Source of the DNA: Delphinapterus leucas
Taxonomy: Eukaryota > Chordata > Mammalia > Artiodactyla > Monodontidae
DNA length: 64,000 bases
Reading direction: 5' to 3'
Assembly (NCBI RefSeq): GCF_002288925.2
Contig: NW_022098069.1
Span: forward strand, 82,616,380 to 82,680,379
Shown: positions 32,568 to 43,861 of the stretch, piece after piece
Layout: each line of letters starts with the position of its first letter
Position numbering within the stretch: position 1 is the first letter of the stretch
Program-made: the position numbers and the translations under genes
The notes under the pieces: generated by a model
Told to the model about the DNA's origin: nothing
The model's database searches: none
Seen by the model: only the letters and a program-made list of their open reading frames with translations

Positions 32568-34165
32568 TGCTGTTTAAAAAAATTCTAACATTGCAAAGGT
32601 ATAGAGAGTAAAAAGTCAAAATCTCTATTCATCTCTCCTTAAACCCCACAGGGGTGGGACTCACCACATCATACTTCCTCAGGTGGGGACGGGAAACTGT
32701 TTGCAGTATGTTCTTCCAGACTTTCTTCTATGTATATGTGTCTATTTACACACACAGGTGTTGTGAGTTTTATTTGTTTACACGTATTGGGTTGTAGTAA
32801 ACATATCGTTCTGGAACTTGCTTAACGTTGAGTCAGAAACTCCTTCCGTGTCAGAACAGCTAGAGCTACCTCACTCTCTTTCACAGATGTAGAGTTATCA
32901 GTGTACCATAAAGTATTCGACTATTCCCCAATTTGACTGTGTAGGTTTTCATTAATGCAAACAAGGCTGCAATAAATATTTACGTGCACTGTACGTATAC
33001 TGCTGAATCAGAGTGTATGAGCATTACTGGGTTTTTTTTAATTTTTAAAAATATGTATCTACTCTGGCTGTGCCAGGTCTTAGTTGCAGCACGCGGGCTC
33101 TTTAGTTGAGGCGTGCAAACTCTTAGTTGCGGCGTGTGGGATGTATTTCCCTGACCAGGGATTGAACCCGGGCCCCCTGTATTGGGAGCGCAGAGTGTTA
33201 ACCACTGGACTGCCAGGGAAGCCCCAGAGAATTACTGTTTTGACAGATGTTGCCAAATTGCTCTCCACAGACGTTTATAACGTGAACACTCCCACCAATT
33301 GAACGTGAGAGCATGTATTTTCATTTATTTGGGGGGGCATTGGGGAAATGAAAATAACATATTATTGTTGTTTTTATTTGTATTTCCCAGACTCTTTTTT
33401 TGGGAGGTTAAATAACTTTTCATATGTTTCTTGCCCATTTATATTTCTTTATCTATAAATTTCCTTCCGTTTGCCCATTTTTCTTTTCATTTACTTTTCC
33501 TTGTGATTCGAAGGGGCTCTTTATATATTATGGTTCTCCTGTAGTTCTGTGAAAACACTTCCTCTCTCTCTGCTGCTTGACATTTAGCTTCATTGATGCA
33601 TCAGCATTTACTAAATAGATGTTTGAAAAGATATTTCTGAGGACAGATCTGTCAATCTTTTACTTATGTCTTTTGAGGTTTGAGACTGATTTGGAAGGCC
33701 ATGTTCAGCCCCAAGATCATTAAAAATAAAACAAATCAAAACAAAACCTCCTATACTCTGCTCGTATTTTTATGGAAATTTCTTTTTTGTAATCGTTGGA
33801 TTTTCAATTCATTTGGAATATGCTTCTGAGTGTAGTTGGAGAGCAAAATCCAAAAGAATATGATGGTGGAATTCCTATCCTGTTCCTATCTTTAATAAAC
33901 ATCTCCTAATATCTCATTATTATGATATTTGCAGTGATTTCTGCCTCTATCAAAGCTTATTAGTAATAGTTTCTGTTAAAATAAGGAATGCATATTGAAT
34001 TCTATCAAGTGTCTTTTCAGCAGCTAATAATGGCATCATTCAATTATTCTCCTTCAATTGATTAATATGTGAACTGCATGACTGGATTTCCTAATGTTGA
34101 AATTTCATTATCTTCCTGGGAATTCTATTTTTCAATATGTCTCAGCTTCATGATACAAAAAGAAA
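32568..34165 (-). mobile_element. Old L1ME fragment, about 1.4 kb
   Basis: Reversed 3' UTR and ORF2 remnants: gtatgttcttccagactttc, acaaggctgcaataaatatt, tgccaaattgctctccacag, ggctctttatatattatggt, cttttgaggtttgagactga and tcttcctgggaattctattt. Heavily diverged, with stops in all frames. A type C SINE interrupts it. Confidence 0.8.
33032..33224 (-). mobile_element. CHR SINE, type C (long form), inside an L1ME
   Basis: Reversed copy with ggctgtgccaggtcttagtt, three gcggcgtgtggg-type units and a head ending ctggactgccagggaagccc. A diverged TSD (gagcattactggg and gagaattactgtt) flanks it. Confidence 0.92.
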
Positions 34166-35828
34166 TGGTACTTCTATCCCCCAGTATTTTAAAAGGTTTT
34201 CAAATGAAGATCTAATTATTCTGCTTTTTCAAAATCCAGAGCCATGTTAGTTACACGGAAGAATATGTTTTTATTTTGTTTCTTGCTAAAAAACAAGCAC
34301 TCAACTGGCTGTCGTAGCAGGTGGCCCCAGCGTTAAGTTTATCCCTTTGACACTTTTGTCTCCCTGCTGCTTTCATCTGCATTTACCGGAAGGTCACCTT
34401 GTAACGCAGCATTTCTTGAGCGGCTCCCCTGGGCCAGGTTCTGGGCTTTTGCTCTCGCAAGGGATCCAGAAGGCCTAAGAACCAGTCAGTCAGCCTTCAA
34501 TCCACTGAAGTAACACAGAATCAATAGGATCTCACCTTTTATCTGTAAACTCAAAGAGTAGCCATGTTTATGCTACTTAATGCACGGAAGGCACAATGTC
34601 AAATGCTTTACCAATAGCCACGATTTGCGTTGCTGTATATGCACTTCTCTGGGTACCAACTGTGCGTATTATCATGCATACTTAGGTGACTAATAAATTC
34701 TTTTTAAATAAAGTTGATGATGATACGGTTAAAGAATAATGAGAACTGGCAGAAGGTTACACAAGAAGCATTACACAAATCAAGGTACTACCACGTATGT
34801 ACATAAGGTCATTTAAACCATCTTTGTACTCTTTACTAGTGACGTGTGAATGGTTTCGAAATACCCTCAATGACCTCTCAACATGATCTTAGTTCTTGTT
34901 TTACTCATCGGAATGGCATCAGGTTTTCTTTTCTGTCAAGTATTCAAATAACATCAACTGATCTGTCTTGACCTGTCAGTAACTGGTGATGAAACTTCCT
35001 ATATTTGCTGAAGACGTATCTTAATAATTCATATTAATACATACGTTATGACTCAAATATAATTTTCTCAGACTCAATCATTTGTGAAAACTTTTTTGGC
35101 CTCTCAATAAATATAAATCAAAAAGGAATGATCTTTTGCAAAGACTTTTCCATAAGCCTACTGGAAATTAATTGAATAATAACATTAGAATGATATTGAA
35201 GAAAATGAAATAAAGAAATTACATTTTTTTAAATAATTTCATTTCTTAGCTGCATCACCTAGTTTTTTAATAAGTATTTGTTAGAATGGCAAGAAAAGTG
35301 GAAGAATCCTCATCTTTTAAAACCGGTATATACTGCTTTTTCAAAAGCAAATATTAACAGTAACAAAGATGTGATGCTGAGCTATGCATTATTTGAGAAA
35401 ACAGAATTTGCTGAAGAGAATTGTAGAAAAAAATAACTGAGGGATCATTACCACTATTATATCAAGGAGACTTGCAATCATTTTGAAATTTTTAATGAAT
35501 ATATTTCTTCCAGAACTTTTTAGATGGGGGAAAATTTTGTCTAGAAAAGTAAGGATATTTGCTTACAATGCAAAATCAGGTTTCAGCAGAAAAATAAAGC
35601 CTATTTTAAAGCAACATCAGCAACAACGAAAGCAAAAATTCCAAATACTTCTTCGGCAATTCTCATAAAAGGATGTATTTATTTCTTACATTTTTTTCTG
35701 TTATTTTCTTTCTCTAAAAAGGAAGACAATTAAAGAGACCCAGATACCTGAAGGAACTATTAGTGGGTTACAAAGAAATTACAATTAGAAGCAACAGTAA
35801 GAAGAAGAAAACAGATTTCTGTTTTCTA
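34166..35828. other. 1.66-kb repeat-poor AT-rich interval
   Basis: No SINE, L1, LTR or microsatellite was recognised except a possible L2 scrap near 34405-34460 (gcagcatttcttgagcggct). The only frame is 61 codons (35483-35668). The sequence is locally complex rather than low-complexity, so it is the best candidate here for conserved non-coding DNA. Confidence 0.5.
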
Positions 35829-35955
35829 TTTTTTTTTTTTTTTTTTTGGCTGTGCCGCATGGCTCGTGGGATCTTATTTCCCCAACCAGGGATCGAACCC
35901 GTGCCCCCTGCAGTGGAAGTGCAGGGTCCTAACCGCTGGACCACCAGGGAATTCC
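35829..35955 (-). mobile_element. CHR SINE, type C (short)
   Basis: Reversed copy with a T tail of about 18 bases, ggctgtgccgcatggctcgt, ggatcgaacccgtgccccct and gctggaccaccagggaattc. TSD not clear (ctattt and ctatta). Confidence 0.92.
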
Positions 35956-36004
35956 TATTACCTGCTTTTAACACAGGTGCTTTTGGGTTTTGAATTGGTT
36001 CTTT

Positions 36005-36188
36005 TTCCTGTTTATTCATTTATTTATTTGGCTGTGCCAGGTCTTAGTTGTGGCACACGAGATCTTCGTTGCCGCATGTGGGATCTTTGTTGCGGCACGT
36101 GGGATCTAGTTCCCTGACCAGGGATTGAACCGGGGTCCCCTGCATTGGGGGCACGGAGTCTTAGCCACTGGACCACCAGAGAAGTCCC
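36005..36188 (-). mobile_element. CHR SINE, type C (long form)
   Basis: Reversed copy beginning in a (ttta)n tail. TSDs tgaattggttcttt (35991-36004) and tgaactggttcttt (36189-36202) differ at one base. It lies 50 bp from the previous SINE in the same orientation. Confidence 0.95.
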
Positions 36189-36202
36189 TGAACTGGTTCT
36201 TT

Positions 36203-36440
36203 AAAAACTAGGAAAAGGACATGCTTGTTGAAAAAATAATTTTTTCATACAAATGTACACGTAGTAAAATGTGGACATCTCGTCACCCCCTCATTCATTT
36301 TCATTCCCACTTCTCAGGACTTACCCTGCTTAACAATATTTGTATGAGTCCTTCTAGATCTTTTTCTGAGCAGTTACACAGTTTTTCATATGAATATAAA
36401 TATATGCTTATTTTATACATTGTTCTACCGCTTTTTTTTT
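36203..36440 (-). mobile_element. Old L1ME 3' UTR fragment
   Basis: Reversed sequence of L1ME type: tttcatacaaatgtacacgt, agtccttctagatctttttc, atatgcttattttatacatt, ending in a T-run at 36432-36445. Confidence 0.6.
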
Positions 36441-36454
36441 TTTTTTAATATGCC

Positions 36455-36545
36455 AAGTTCAGACAGCCGGCAAGACCTAGAACTGAGACGTGACTTCCGG
36501 TCTGTCTGACCCTAGAACATACTTTGTTTCCAACACACAATCACC
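36455..36545 (-). repeat. MIR SINE fragment
   Basis: Reversed MIR 5' half: caagttcagacagccggcaa, gacttccggtctgtctgacc, then ctagaacatactttgtttcc. Confidence 0.7.
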
Positions 36546-37007
36546 AAGAACGCAGCACTAATTTAGGAAGACTGGTCTGGTAGTACTGTATAGCTATACG
36601 TATAGCTAAAAGATATCAGTTGAATTCTAGATTGAGTCAAGATATTCTTGGCTAGTCTTACAGATATCCAACAACCAGGAAATAAATGGTGGTACATCAA
36701 CTAAACCAATTGTGAAAAATTACAAAAACTGTGCTGCAACATGGAAACGTGATTGTGGTGAAATCTTAAACAGAAAAAAAAAATGGTATCTTCTGGTGAT
36801 TTTTAGCAAAACCAGAGAATTTTGCATCAAACCTAAATTGACATCTTTACTTCCTGTAACAAAACCACCACCTAGTTTTAATGGGAGTTTCTCCCTTTAC
36901 AAAAAATCTTAAGTCCTATCTCCCTGGGCAGAGATAATAAAAGCCTTCTAGAAACTCTAAAGTCACTAGACAACTATTGATTATTATTTTCCTACAGACC
37001 ATGGGAA
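36546..37007. other. Unique DNA with a faint old L1 segment
   Basis: The segment 36665-36790 (tggtggtacatcaactaaac, ctgcaacatggaaacgtgat) loosely follows the end of L1 ORF2. A short palindromic tatagctatacgtatagcta lies at about 36588-36607. Confidence 0.4.
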
Positions 37008-37461
37008 ATCGTTACGGTTGAATTGTGTTCTTCAAAAAGATAGGGACACCTAATGTGACCTTATTTGGAAACAGGGCCTTTGTTGATGCTAATGTTAAAT
37101 TTAAATTTAACTTGCCGATGCAGTCAAGTTACAATGAGGTCATTAGGATGGGCCCTAATCCAATATGACTGGTGTCCTCATAGAAGAGGGAAATTTGGAC
37201 ACAGAGAGAACGTTGCGTCAAGACAGACACAGAGGGAAAACTGTGATGGAATGGCATTATTCTGCCACAAGCCAAGGAACATCTGAGGTTCCCAGAAGCT
37301 ACAAGAGGCAGGAAGGATTCTCCTCTAGAGGCTTCAGAGGGAGCATGGCCCTGCCAACACCTTGATCTTAGACTTCTGCCCTCTAGAACAGTGAGGATAA
37401 ATTTCTGTCGTCTACCTGATTTGTGGTACTTTGTTACGGCAGTCCTAGGAAACTAATACAG
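37008..37461 (+). mobile_element. MLT1-type MaLR LTR
   Basis: Near-complete LTR: gttacggttgaattgtgttc, aatgtgaccttatttggaaa, ggatgggccctaatccaata, ttgatcttagacttctgccc, ending tttgttacggcagtcctagg and aaactaatacag. The frames at 37065-37365 lie in it and are non-coding. Confidence 0.9.
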
Positions 37462-37499
37462 AAATCATTAAAGATTGTTTAAAGGGGGGAGGGGAAGAC

Positions 37500-37735
37500 T
37501 AACATTTACTGACAACCTATGACATTGCTCCAGGTTCCGTGCTGGATGCTTTACATATTGTATTTAATTCCAACAACTGTGGGAAGAAGGCATTTGACAA
37601 ACAAGTTGAGGCTCAGAAGCTAAGTTAGTCATATGCTGAAGTTCCCTCAGCTGGAAAGGGCTGAGGCTAAGGTTCTGCTTCTAAAGCCCGCAATGCTTCC
37701 AATGCACCGTTGCCAAGGGCACAGCATTGGCCCGA
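37500..37735 (-). repeat. MIR SINE, near full length
   Basis: Reversed MIR: taacatttactgacaaccta, ccgtgctggatgctttacat, caaacaagttgaggctcaga, then ccctcagctggaaagggctg and ctgcttctaaagcccgcaat. Confidence 0.75.
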
Positions 37736-37848
37736 GAAGACTGATTCAGCAGAATTGCATACACGGGTGTTAAACCATCAGTTACCATGCAACCTTTATC
37801 CAGGTGAACCAAACCTTCATGGGCTCCCTGGAAGATATGTCAACATCT

Positions 37849-38000
37849 CTTTTTTTTTTTTTTTTAATTTATTTATTTTGGTTGCTCTGGGTCTTAGTTG
37901 CAGCTCGCGGGCTCCTTAGTTGCAGCATGCATATGGGATCTAGTCCCCTGACCCAGGGATCAAACCCCATGTCCCCTTCATTGGAAGGCAGATTCTTTTT
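37849..38000 (-). mobile_element. CHR SINE, type C part of a chimeric insertion
   Basis: Reversed body of type C with its T tail (37851-37866) but without its head: it stops at attggaaggcagattctt and runs into T-rich sequence of a second SINE. The left TSD is caacatctctt (37842-37852). Confidence 0.85.
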
Positions 38001-38334
38001 TTTTTTTAAAACGTGAATTTTTTTTTTAAGATTTAATTTTATTTATTTTTGGCTGCGTTGGTTCTTCGTTGCTGGGCAGGGGCTTTCTCTAGTTGTGTCG
38101 AGAGGGGACTACTCTTCATTGCGGTGAGCAGCTTCTTACTGTGGTGGCTTCTCTTGTTGCGGAGCATGGGCTCTAGGTGCACAGGCTTCAGTAGTTGTGG
38201 CACGCAGGCTCAGTAGTTGTGGCTCACGGGCTTAGTTCTCTGTGGCATGTTAGATCTTCCTGGACCAGGGATCGAACCCGTGTCCCCTGCATTGGCAGGC
38301 GGATTCTTAACCACTGGGCCACCAGGGAAGTCCC
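38001..38334 (-). mobile_element. CHR SINE, type B part of a chimeric insertion
   Basis: Reversed full-length type B with two T-rich tracts separated by aaaacgtgaa, and the intact head gggccaccagggaagtcccc. The right flank caatatctctt (38335-38345) pairs with the left flank of the type C part, so one TSD encloses both bodies. Confidence 0.9.
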
Positions 38335-38348
38335 CAATATCTCTTGAC

Positions 38349-38709
38349 TGACAAATATTGTTGCTAATTGCACTGAAGCTTCATACTTTGCCAACTAGTA
38401 GTCAAACCCTTTTTTTAACAAAAAGTTAACTATAATGCTGAGATGGTGAATAAACAATCCTATCCGTTTACCATTAGACCTTCATATTGAATGGAAGAAG
38501 TAAAACATGGTATGGTGTACCAGGGCAAATGATTCTTTCTCCAGCAAATACTGATCACAGACAATATCCTAGTATCAAACTTGATTTTTGGTTTGAAACA
38601 TTTTGCTTCAACCATCATATTCTCCCAGGTCTTCAATGACTGCTAGCTGCTAAACGATAAAGCTGGTTGCCAGGACATGAAAGCCCAGTACACTGCTAGT
38701 TTATAAAGT
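38349..38709. other. Unique DNA, nothing recognised
   Basis: No repeat call and no frame above 60 codons. Confidence 0.45.
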
Positions 38710-39000
38710 CAGTATGGTGTGTAGTTAAGAATTCAGACTCTGAGGACTTCCCTGGTGGTCCATCGGTAAAGACCCTGCGCTCCCAATGCAGGGGACCCGG
38801 GTTTGATCCCTGGTCGGGGAACTAGATCCCACATGCCACAACTAAAGATCCCGCACGCCACAACTAAGAGCCGGCACAGGCAAATAAATAAATAAATTTT
38901 TTTTAAAAAAAAAAAAAGAAGAATTCAGGCTCTGGAACCACTGGATTTCAGGCCCCCACTCACCCCTTCAGCTGGCATCCTTGTGCAGGGCACAACATGT
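38710..39000 (+). repeat. MIR SINE split by a type C SINE
   Basis: Left part (tcagtatggtgtgtagttaa, gaattcagactctg) and right part (ggctctggaaccactggatt, tcaggcccccactcaccc) rebuild the 5' half of MIR once the SINE at 38744-38918 is removed. Confidence 0.65.
38744..38918 (+). mobile_element. CHR SINE, type C (long form)
   Basis: Reads aggacttccctggtggtcca, cgggtttgatccctggtcgg and two cacaactaag-type units, with a (aaat)n/poly-A tail. TSDs aagaattcagactctg (38728-38743) and aagaattcaggctctg (38919-38934). Confidence 0.96.
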
Positions 39001-40990
39001 AGAACCGTGCACAGCAGCCCTGCAGGTAGGTTTTCACCTACCCTGACGACGGGTGGTAGTGTTCTCACATCATACGAACCACCCCAGACATACGAGTAAA
39101 AAGGAAGCAAAACAATCTGTGAGTTCCAAACCATTCCGTATATTTGATACTCATGATATTGCTAATGAAATCATGAATCTCCCCCCAAAAAGGAAAGTAG
39201 AAACTGTAAGTATTGCTTAATCACCATAGCTTTCCTCAAGTGGAACCACTTTGGGAGAAAAGAAAGGACCACAGGAGGGGAGTACTGGGATTTACTCAAC
39301 TTAGCCCCTCATCAGGTTCCGCTCAGGGGGCAGTAGTCAGAACATGACACCCTGGATGTGGTTCCTGATGTGTGTCTCTGGGAGGAATAATTAGCAGCTC
39401 GTAGAGAAGAAGGCAATCTCTGGTGCCCCGTTAATTACAGAGCTCCTGGCAATGCAGGAGAATGTCTCCTGCACGAAAAGGTCACATCCTGGTGTCACTA
39501 GTCAGGTCTGTGCAAGATCTTTTTGCTGTTCATGGTTACTTCCCTGATAATCACTCCCTGGGGGTCGCTCTGGCTACAACCTAGAATATTTGAGCTCAGT
39601 AATTTGCAAGATTTATGGAAAACAATTTTTCAGAAACGAGCTCTCCATTTTCATTGGGCAAATTCCTCTTTCTCTGATAAGTACTGGGGCATATGGAGCA
39701 GGTAAATGTTTTAACATTTTTTTCTTCTGAAGTTGATGCTTTGCACTTAGGTCTCGCATTCCCATTTTTTAGCAGAGCAAGTGTTCAGCGCAAGTTAAAG
39801 GGAGAGGGGAAAACTCCACTCTTTCAACCCTGCTCTCTCCACAGCTTAGCAATGAGTGCACCATTTCACAGGCTCATAACACCCCCCTGCTCCCATCCTC
39901 AGGGAGAAAACTGTTATTGAATTTCTCTACCCCAGCTGTTAGCCTCCTAACCTGTCTCTTGTGCTATACACTGAACTCATTTTTTTCCTAAGATTTAACA
40001 CAATACGATGAAAATGGCCAAAGGCGGTCTTTCTCTCTCTGGGAAGAAAGATTAATGGTAGAAACAATCACCTAATGAAAAGTTGAGGGAAAAAATAAAG
40101 TGCAGGTAAATACCCATGTGAATGTGCAAAGCATCTGGTGGTTCTTCATTATCATAACAATTGCAACCGTTATTAACTTTTTTTTCTTTTATGACATGAA
40201 AGAGCAATAAAGGGGTCTTGGAATCAGCCATCGAACCATTTGAAGTTAGAATCACAGCAACACAATTCATTTGTTTGTTCAGCCACATCCATTTATTAAA
40301 CACCCACTATGTTGCACACACCTAGTTTTTATCTCCAGGTATGATCAACTACATTACTCTTCCACGTGCATTAGGTGGCCTTCCTCTAATCTCCTTTAAT
40401 ACCTTCTCTGTATCTCTAGCAATGGACTTAGCATTTTTTGCTGCAATTACCTGATAATATTTGTCCTCTGAGCTGACAGTGGACTGGGGTTAGCTGGTGG
40501 GGGTGCTGACACATCCTATTCTTCCTTTGAAACTCAGCCCCTAGACCAGGCGGTAAGTAATGAATGACAACATGTGTTCAATGAAATAATGAAATCTTAC
40601 ATGATGGCAAAATAAACTCTATTCTCCTAAGGCCTATTCTGAGAGTCAAAGGGAAAGGTTGGACATTTATGAGGAATTATGAAGTGAATGGAACAAGCCC
40701 TTTCTCTAAAAGTGCAATATCAGAGGGCTCTTGAAAAGCTACTATTAGATTTTTTTTTTAAGCACCAGAAGGAATTGTAGAGATCACCAGGCAGATTCCA
40801 CTCCTCTCTCTGCCCTCCTCCACATGTAGAAAAATGGAGGTTATGAAACCTGCTTGAACTCATGCAACTTGTTGGTGACTGAGGCATAAATAGAGTCCAG
40901 GGTATTGGATGCCCCCAGTCCATATGCCCTGAAAGTCAAAGCCGACCAACTGTGCAAGACAGGCCCTTCCAGCACTAACTCCTGCTTTCA
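39001..40990. other. 2-kb repeat-poor interval
   Basis: Apart from a possible L2 scrap at 40268-40325 (catccatttattaaacaccc) I see no repeats. Frames of 60-83 codons occur (38925-39134, 39523-39920, 40052-40303, 40720-40923) without domains. A 60-codon frame ending just before agcaggtaaatg at 39700 resembles an exon end by chance only. Confidence 0.45.
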
Positions 40991-40998
40991 CAAATTCC

Positions 40999-41197
40999 TT
41001 TTTTTTTTTTTGCAGTACGCGGGCCTCTCACTGTTGTGGCCACTCCGGACGCGCAGGCTCAGTAGCTGTGGCTCACAGGCCATGGCTCCCGGGCCCAGCT
41101 GCTCCACGGCACGTGGGTTCTTCCTGGACCAGGGCACAAACCCGCGTCCCCTGCATCGGCAGGCGGACTCTCAACCGCTGCGCCACCAGGGAAGCCC
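40999..41197 (-). mobile_element. CHR SINE, type A with internal deletion
   Basis: Reversed copy: gcagtacgcgggcctctcac, then directly tggccactccggacgcgcag, so about 20 bp of the usual body is missing, while it gains a partial repeat near ctgtggctcacaggccatgg. TSD unclear. The 191-codon frame over 40905-41480 is mainly this SINE plus an L2. Confidence 0.92.
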
Positions 41198-41309
41198 GCA
41201 ACTCTGCATTTTAAAATGCAAATCAGAGAAGAAACATCCTGTGAGTCTTCTCCTCCCCCTCCCACAGTTTGTAATTTATTTGACTTGTTCTCAGGATCTT
41301 TGCACTGCC

Positions 41310-41545
41310 CATCCCACCACTGCCAAGGCAAACGTCGCATCCCCAGGGAAGCCTTTCCTTATGATTCTCTCACCCCCAGGCCAGATCAGATTCCCCTTTA
41401 TATACCAGCGGGGGTGCCCTGTATTTCCCCTTCGTGGGACTCGTCACAGTCTGAAGTTACAGATCTGTGTGATTGCTTAATTAACATCTGTGAGACTGGT
41501 TCCTCCATTAAATGCAGAGGTCATAAATTACATCTCTAGAGGGAA
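41310..41545 (+). repeat. L2 LINE 3' region
   Basis: The L2 order is kept: ccccagggaagcctttcctt, then ccctgtatttccccttcgtg, then gcttaattaacatctgtgag. The copy is diverged but colinear over more than 200 bp. Confidence 0.7.
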
Positions 41546-42454
41546 GAGGCATTCTAAAACACACCCTAACCCATCTTTTCTCCATCATACCAACGCAGAA
41601 GGAGCATCAGTGTGATAGTCTCAAAACTATTTCTTTGGATCTACCCCACTTCCTGGTGTGGGTTCTTCAAACTCAATTCAAGGCCACTCCCCACCCCCTC
41701 ACCCTCCGGGGTGTGAGCCCCGTGTGGTCACACTTGAGACTTCTCAGCTCTCCTTGGACACCTCAGCTGCCCTTAGACTTTCAGCAATGTGCTACCAGGG
41801 CCTCTACGGATGGGCCTCAAAATGGCCTTTGTGTTATTGTGCATGATACATGGGTCCCCATCACAGAGATTTTAATCAAACCATTCTCTCCAGTTTTCCT
41901 CCCAGGCCCTGCTCCCTTAGGACTCAAGACTGGAGTCCTTCGGGGTTGGCGAAAAAAAAGATAATCATCCCTCCCCTCTGAAACGGAAGAAAAAGCTCCG
42001 TGTGCTTTGACTCCTGTCTTGCAAAGCATTTGTCAGAGCCTCCTTGGTGGCTCATATAAATAAACCCCAATATGGCCTACCACATGGGCCCTCCGGTGAC
42101 CACAGGCCTGTGTGCATTTAAGTTGAACAGAACTAAGTCGAAAGCTTGGATCCCTGCTAAATTCAGAGAAAGCAGCAGGACGTCAGTGCTGTGGGCGGAC
42201 AGGAGCAGCCAGAGGAGGCTTTATCCTGGCTCAGAGCCGCCAAGGTGAAGCTCCGTTCAACACACATTCGCACTTGCTCAACCGCCGTACCGAGGACAAG
42301 GGTTTCCGCGAAGAAACCCCGCACAGGCACTGACAGTTCCAGCCAAAGACACTTCATGACTTGTGAATCTTGGCAGTCACGGAGTCATGAGGAATATGGC
42401 CACGTGACTTTGGGAGCAGAGGCAGGGGTAGGGGGAAGCCATCAGCTGAGGACT
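41546..42454. other. Unique DNA with several overlapping frames
   Basis: Frames of 62-109 codons overlap on both strands (41635-42472). The patch at 42190-42320 keeps several CpGs (aaccgccgtaccg, ttccgcgaagaaaccccgc) outside any SINE, which is unusual here. No domain or promoter can be supported. Confidence 0.4.
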
Positions 42455-42669
42455 CTGGTGGGAGTTATTTGAATCTTGGCTCTGACACTTGCCACATCTG
42501 TGACCTTGGGCAAGCTTCTGAGCCTCTGTGAACCACGGCTCCCTCATCAGACACTGGGATAATCTCTATCTCTCAGGAATGTTATGAAAATTAAACAAAA
42601 CCAGGTTGGTAAATCACCCAATGCCGTGCTTGGGACATAGCAGATGCTCAAAACATATTCGTTCCCTTG
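42455..42669 (+). repeat. MIR SINE, near full length
   Basis: Reads tgaatcttggctctgacact, gtgaccttgggcaagcttct, gagcctctgtgaaccacggc and gggacatagcagatgctcaa. A well-preserved order of MIR blocks. Confidence 0.88.
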
Positions 42670-42681
42670 CCCGTGACTTTT

Positions 42682-42873
42682 TTTTTATTATTTATTTATG
42701 TATTTATTTTTGGCCATGCGGGGTCTTAGTTGTGGCACACGGGATCTTTTAGTTGCGGCCTGTGGGATCTTTAGTTGCGGCCTGTGGGATCTAGCTCCCC
42801 AACCAGGGATCGAACCCGGGCCCCCTGCATTGGGAACGTGGAGTCTTAACCACCAGACCGCCAGGGAAGTCCC
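42682..42873 (-). mobile_element. CHR SINE, type C with a tandem internal unit
   Basis: Reversed copy in which gggatctttagttgcggcct is present twice in tandem (about 42740-42785). TSDs ccgtgactttt and cctgtgactttt flank it (42671-42681 and 42875-42886). Confidence 0.94.
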
Positions 42874-43071
42874 TCCTGTGACTTTTAATCTGTTCTGATT
42901 TTTACAATCATTCCTTCTCCAGTGGCTTTGGTTTTAAATTTTTCCATAAAAATACATATTTCATTAAGTGCTAGTTAAAAGTCCAGCTGTGCTCCTAGAG
43001 TTAATATTGCATCATTAAATCCAAGAAATTACACTCATTATTAATCAGCTATTTCCTGGATTTATTCCTTC

Positions 43072-43587
43072 TGAAGTGGAGGCGTTAGGGGAACCACTGA
43101 CCGACACCGCCCGACACCGCCCGCCCTGGTCAAGCACCACAGTATCCACTTACATGAGTTATCGTACAACAGGAGGTCCTGGTAGAGAATGTGAAACTAA
43201 TAAGCTATCACCAACCGGAAGAATTTGGGAAAGGTCAAAAGGAGAGAGGAGATACCAGTGCATATGTCCTACCAACCTCCCAGAATCCCCCTCGCTGGAA
43301 TCCCTCTTGGCTGAGTGATGCGCGCACCACCAGGAAGGACCCTGAGTCAGAGTGATTGGCCAGAGACAACCCGGAAACTAATCCCATCACCACGAAGCCC
43401 GAGACTGCGAAACACATGGCAGAGCAGTCCTCCTGGGTTCCCTCACCCTCCGGCTCTCCACCCGGGCGCCCCTTCCAAATAAAGTCTCTTGCTTTGTCAG
43501 CACGCGTGTCTCCGTGGACAATTCATTTCCGAGTGTTAGACAAGAGCCCACCGTCGGGCCCTGGAAGGGTTCCCCCTTCCTGCAACA
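43072..43587 (+). mobile_element. ERV1 solo LTR, CpG-rich
   Basis: A 516-bp LTR-like unit starting tgaagtggaggcgttagggg and ending ccttcctgcaaca. It keeps many CpGs (cgacaccgcccgacaccgcc), has an AATAAA signal at 43478-43483 and a U5-like tail (cgcgtgtctccgtggacaat). No primer-binding site or internal ERV sequence follows, so it is a solo LTR. The TSD was not resolved. Confidence 0.7.
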
Positions 43588-43611
43588 GGGGGACACTATT
43601 TTCCTCTACTT

Positions 43612-43747
43612 AGTTTTTTCCTTTTTTTTTTTCCTTTTTTGGCCACACCACATGGCATGTGGGATCTTAGTTCCCCGATCAGGGATGGAACCTGCGTCCC
43701 CTGCAGTGGAAGCGCGGAGTCTCAACCACTGGACCACCAGGGAAGTC
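43612..43747 (-). mobile_element. CHR SINE, type C (short)
   Basis: Reversed copy with an interrupted T tail, ggccacaccacatggcatgt and ctggaccaccagggaagtcc. TSDs ctattttcctctactt (43596-43611) and ctattttcccctactt (43748-43763). Confidence 0.96.
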
Positions 43748-43861
43748 CTATTTTCCCCTACTTTGAAAATGGCTTCCAATTCAACAAGCCTATCTTAGGT
43801 GAAAAGATGGGAAACTAGTATTTATTTACTATCTATTATGTGCCAAGGTGGCAATAAAGCT

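Noticed and set aside
39523..39720. 60-codon frame ending at a gtaaat donor-like site
   Set aside because: No acceptor and no recognisable protein, and the length is expected by chance.
40905..41480. 191-codon plus-strand open frame
   Set aside because: It is built from a reversed type A SINE and an L2 fragment, with SINE-type peptides such as TNPRPLHRQADSQPLRHQG.
42190..42320. Possible CpG island promoter
   Set aside because: Only about 130 bp and a handful of CpGs, with no TATA, transcript or exon evidence. Kept as a note in the unique interval.
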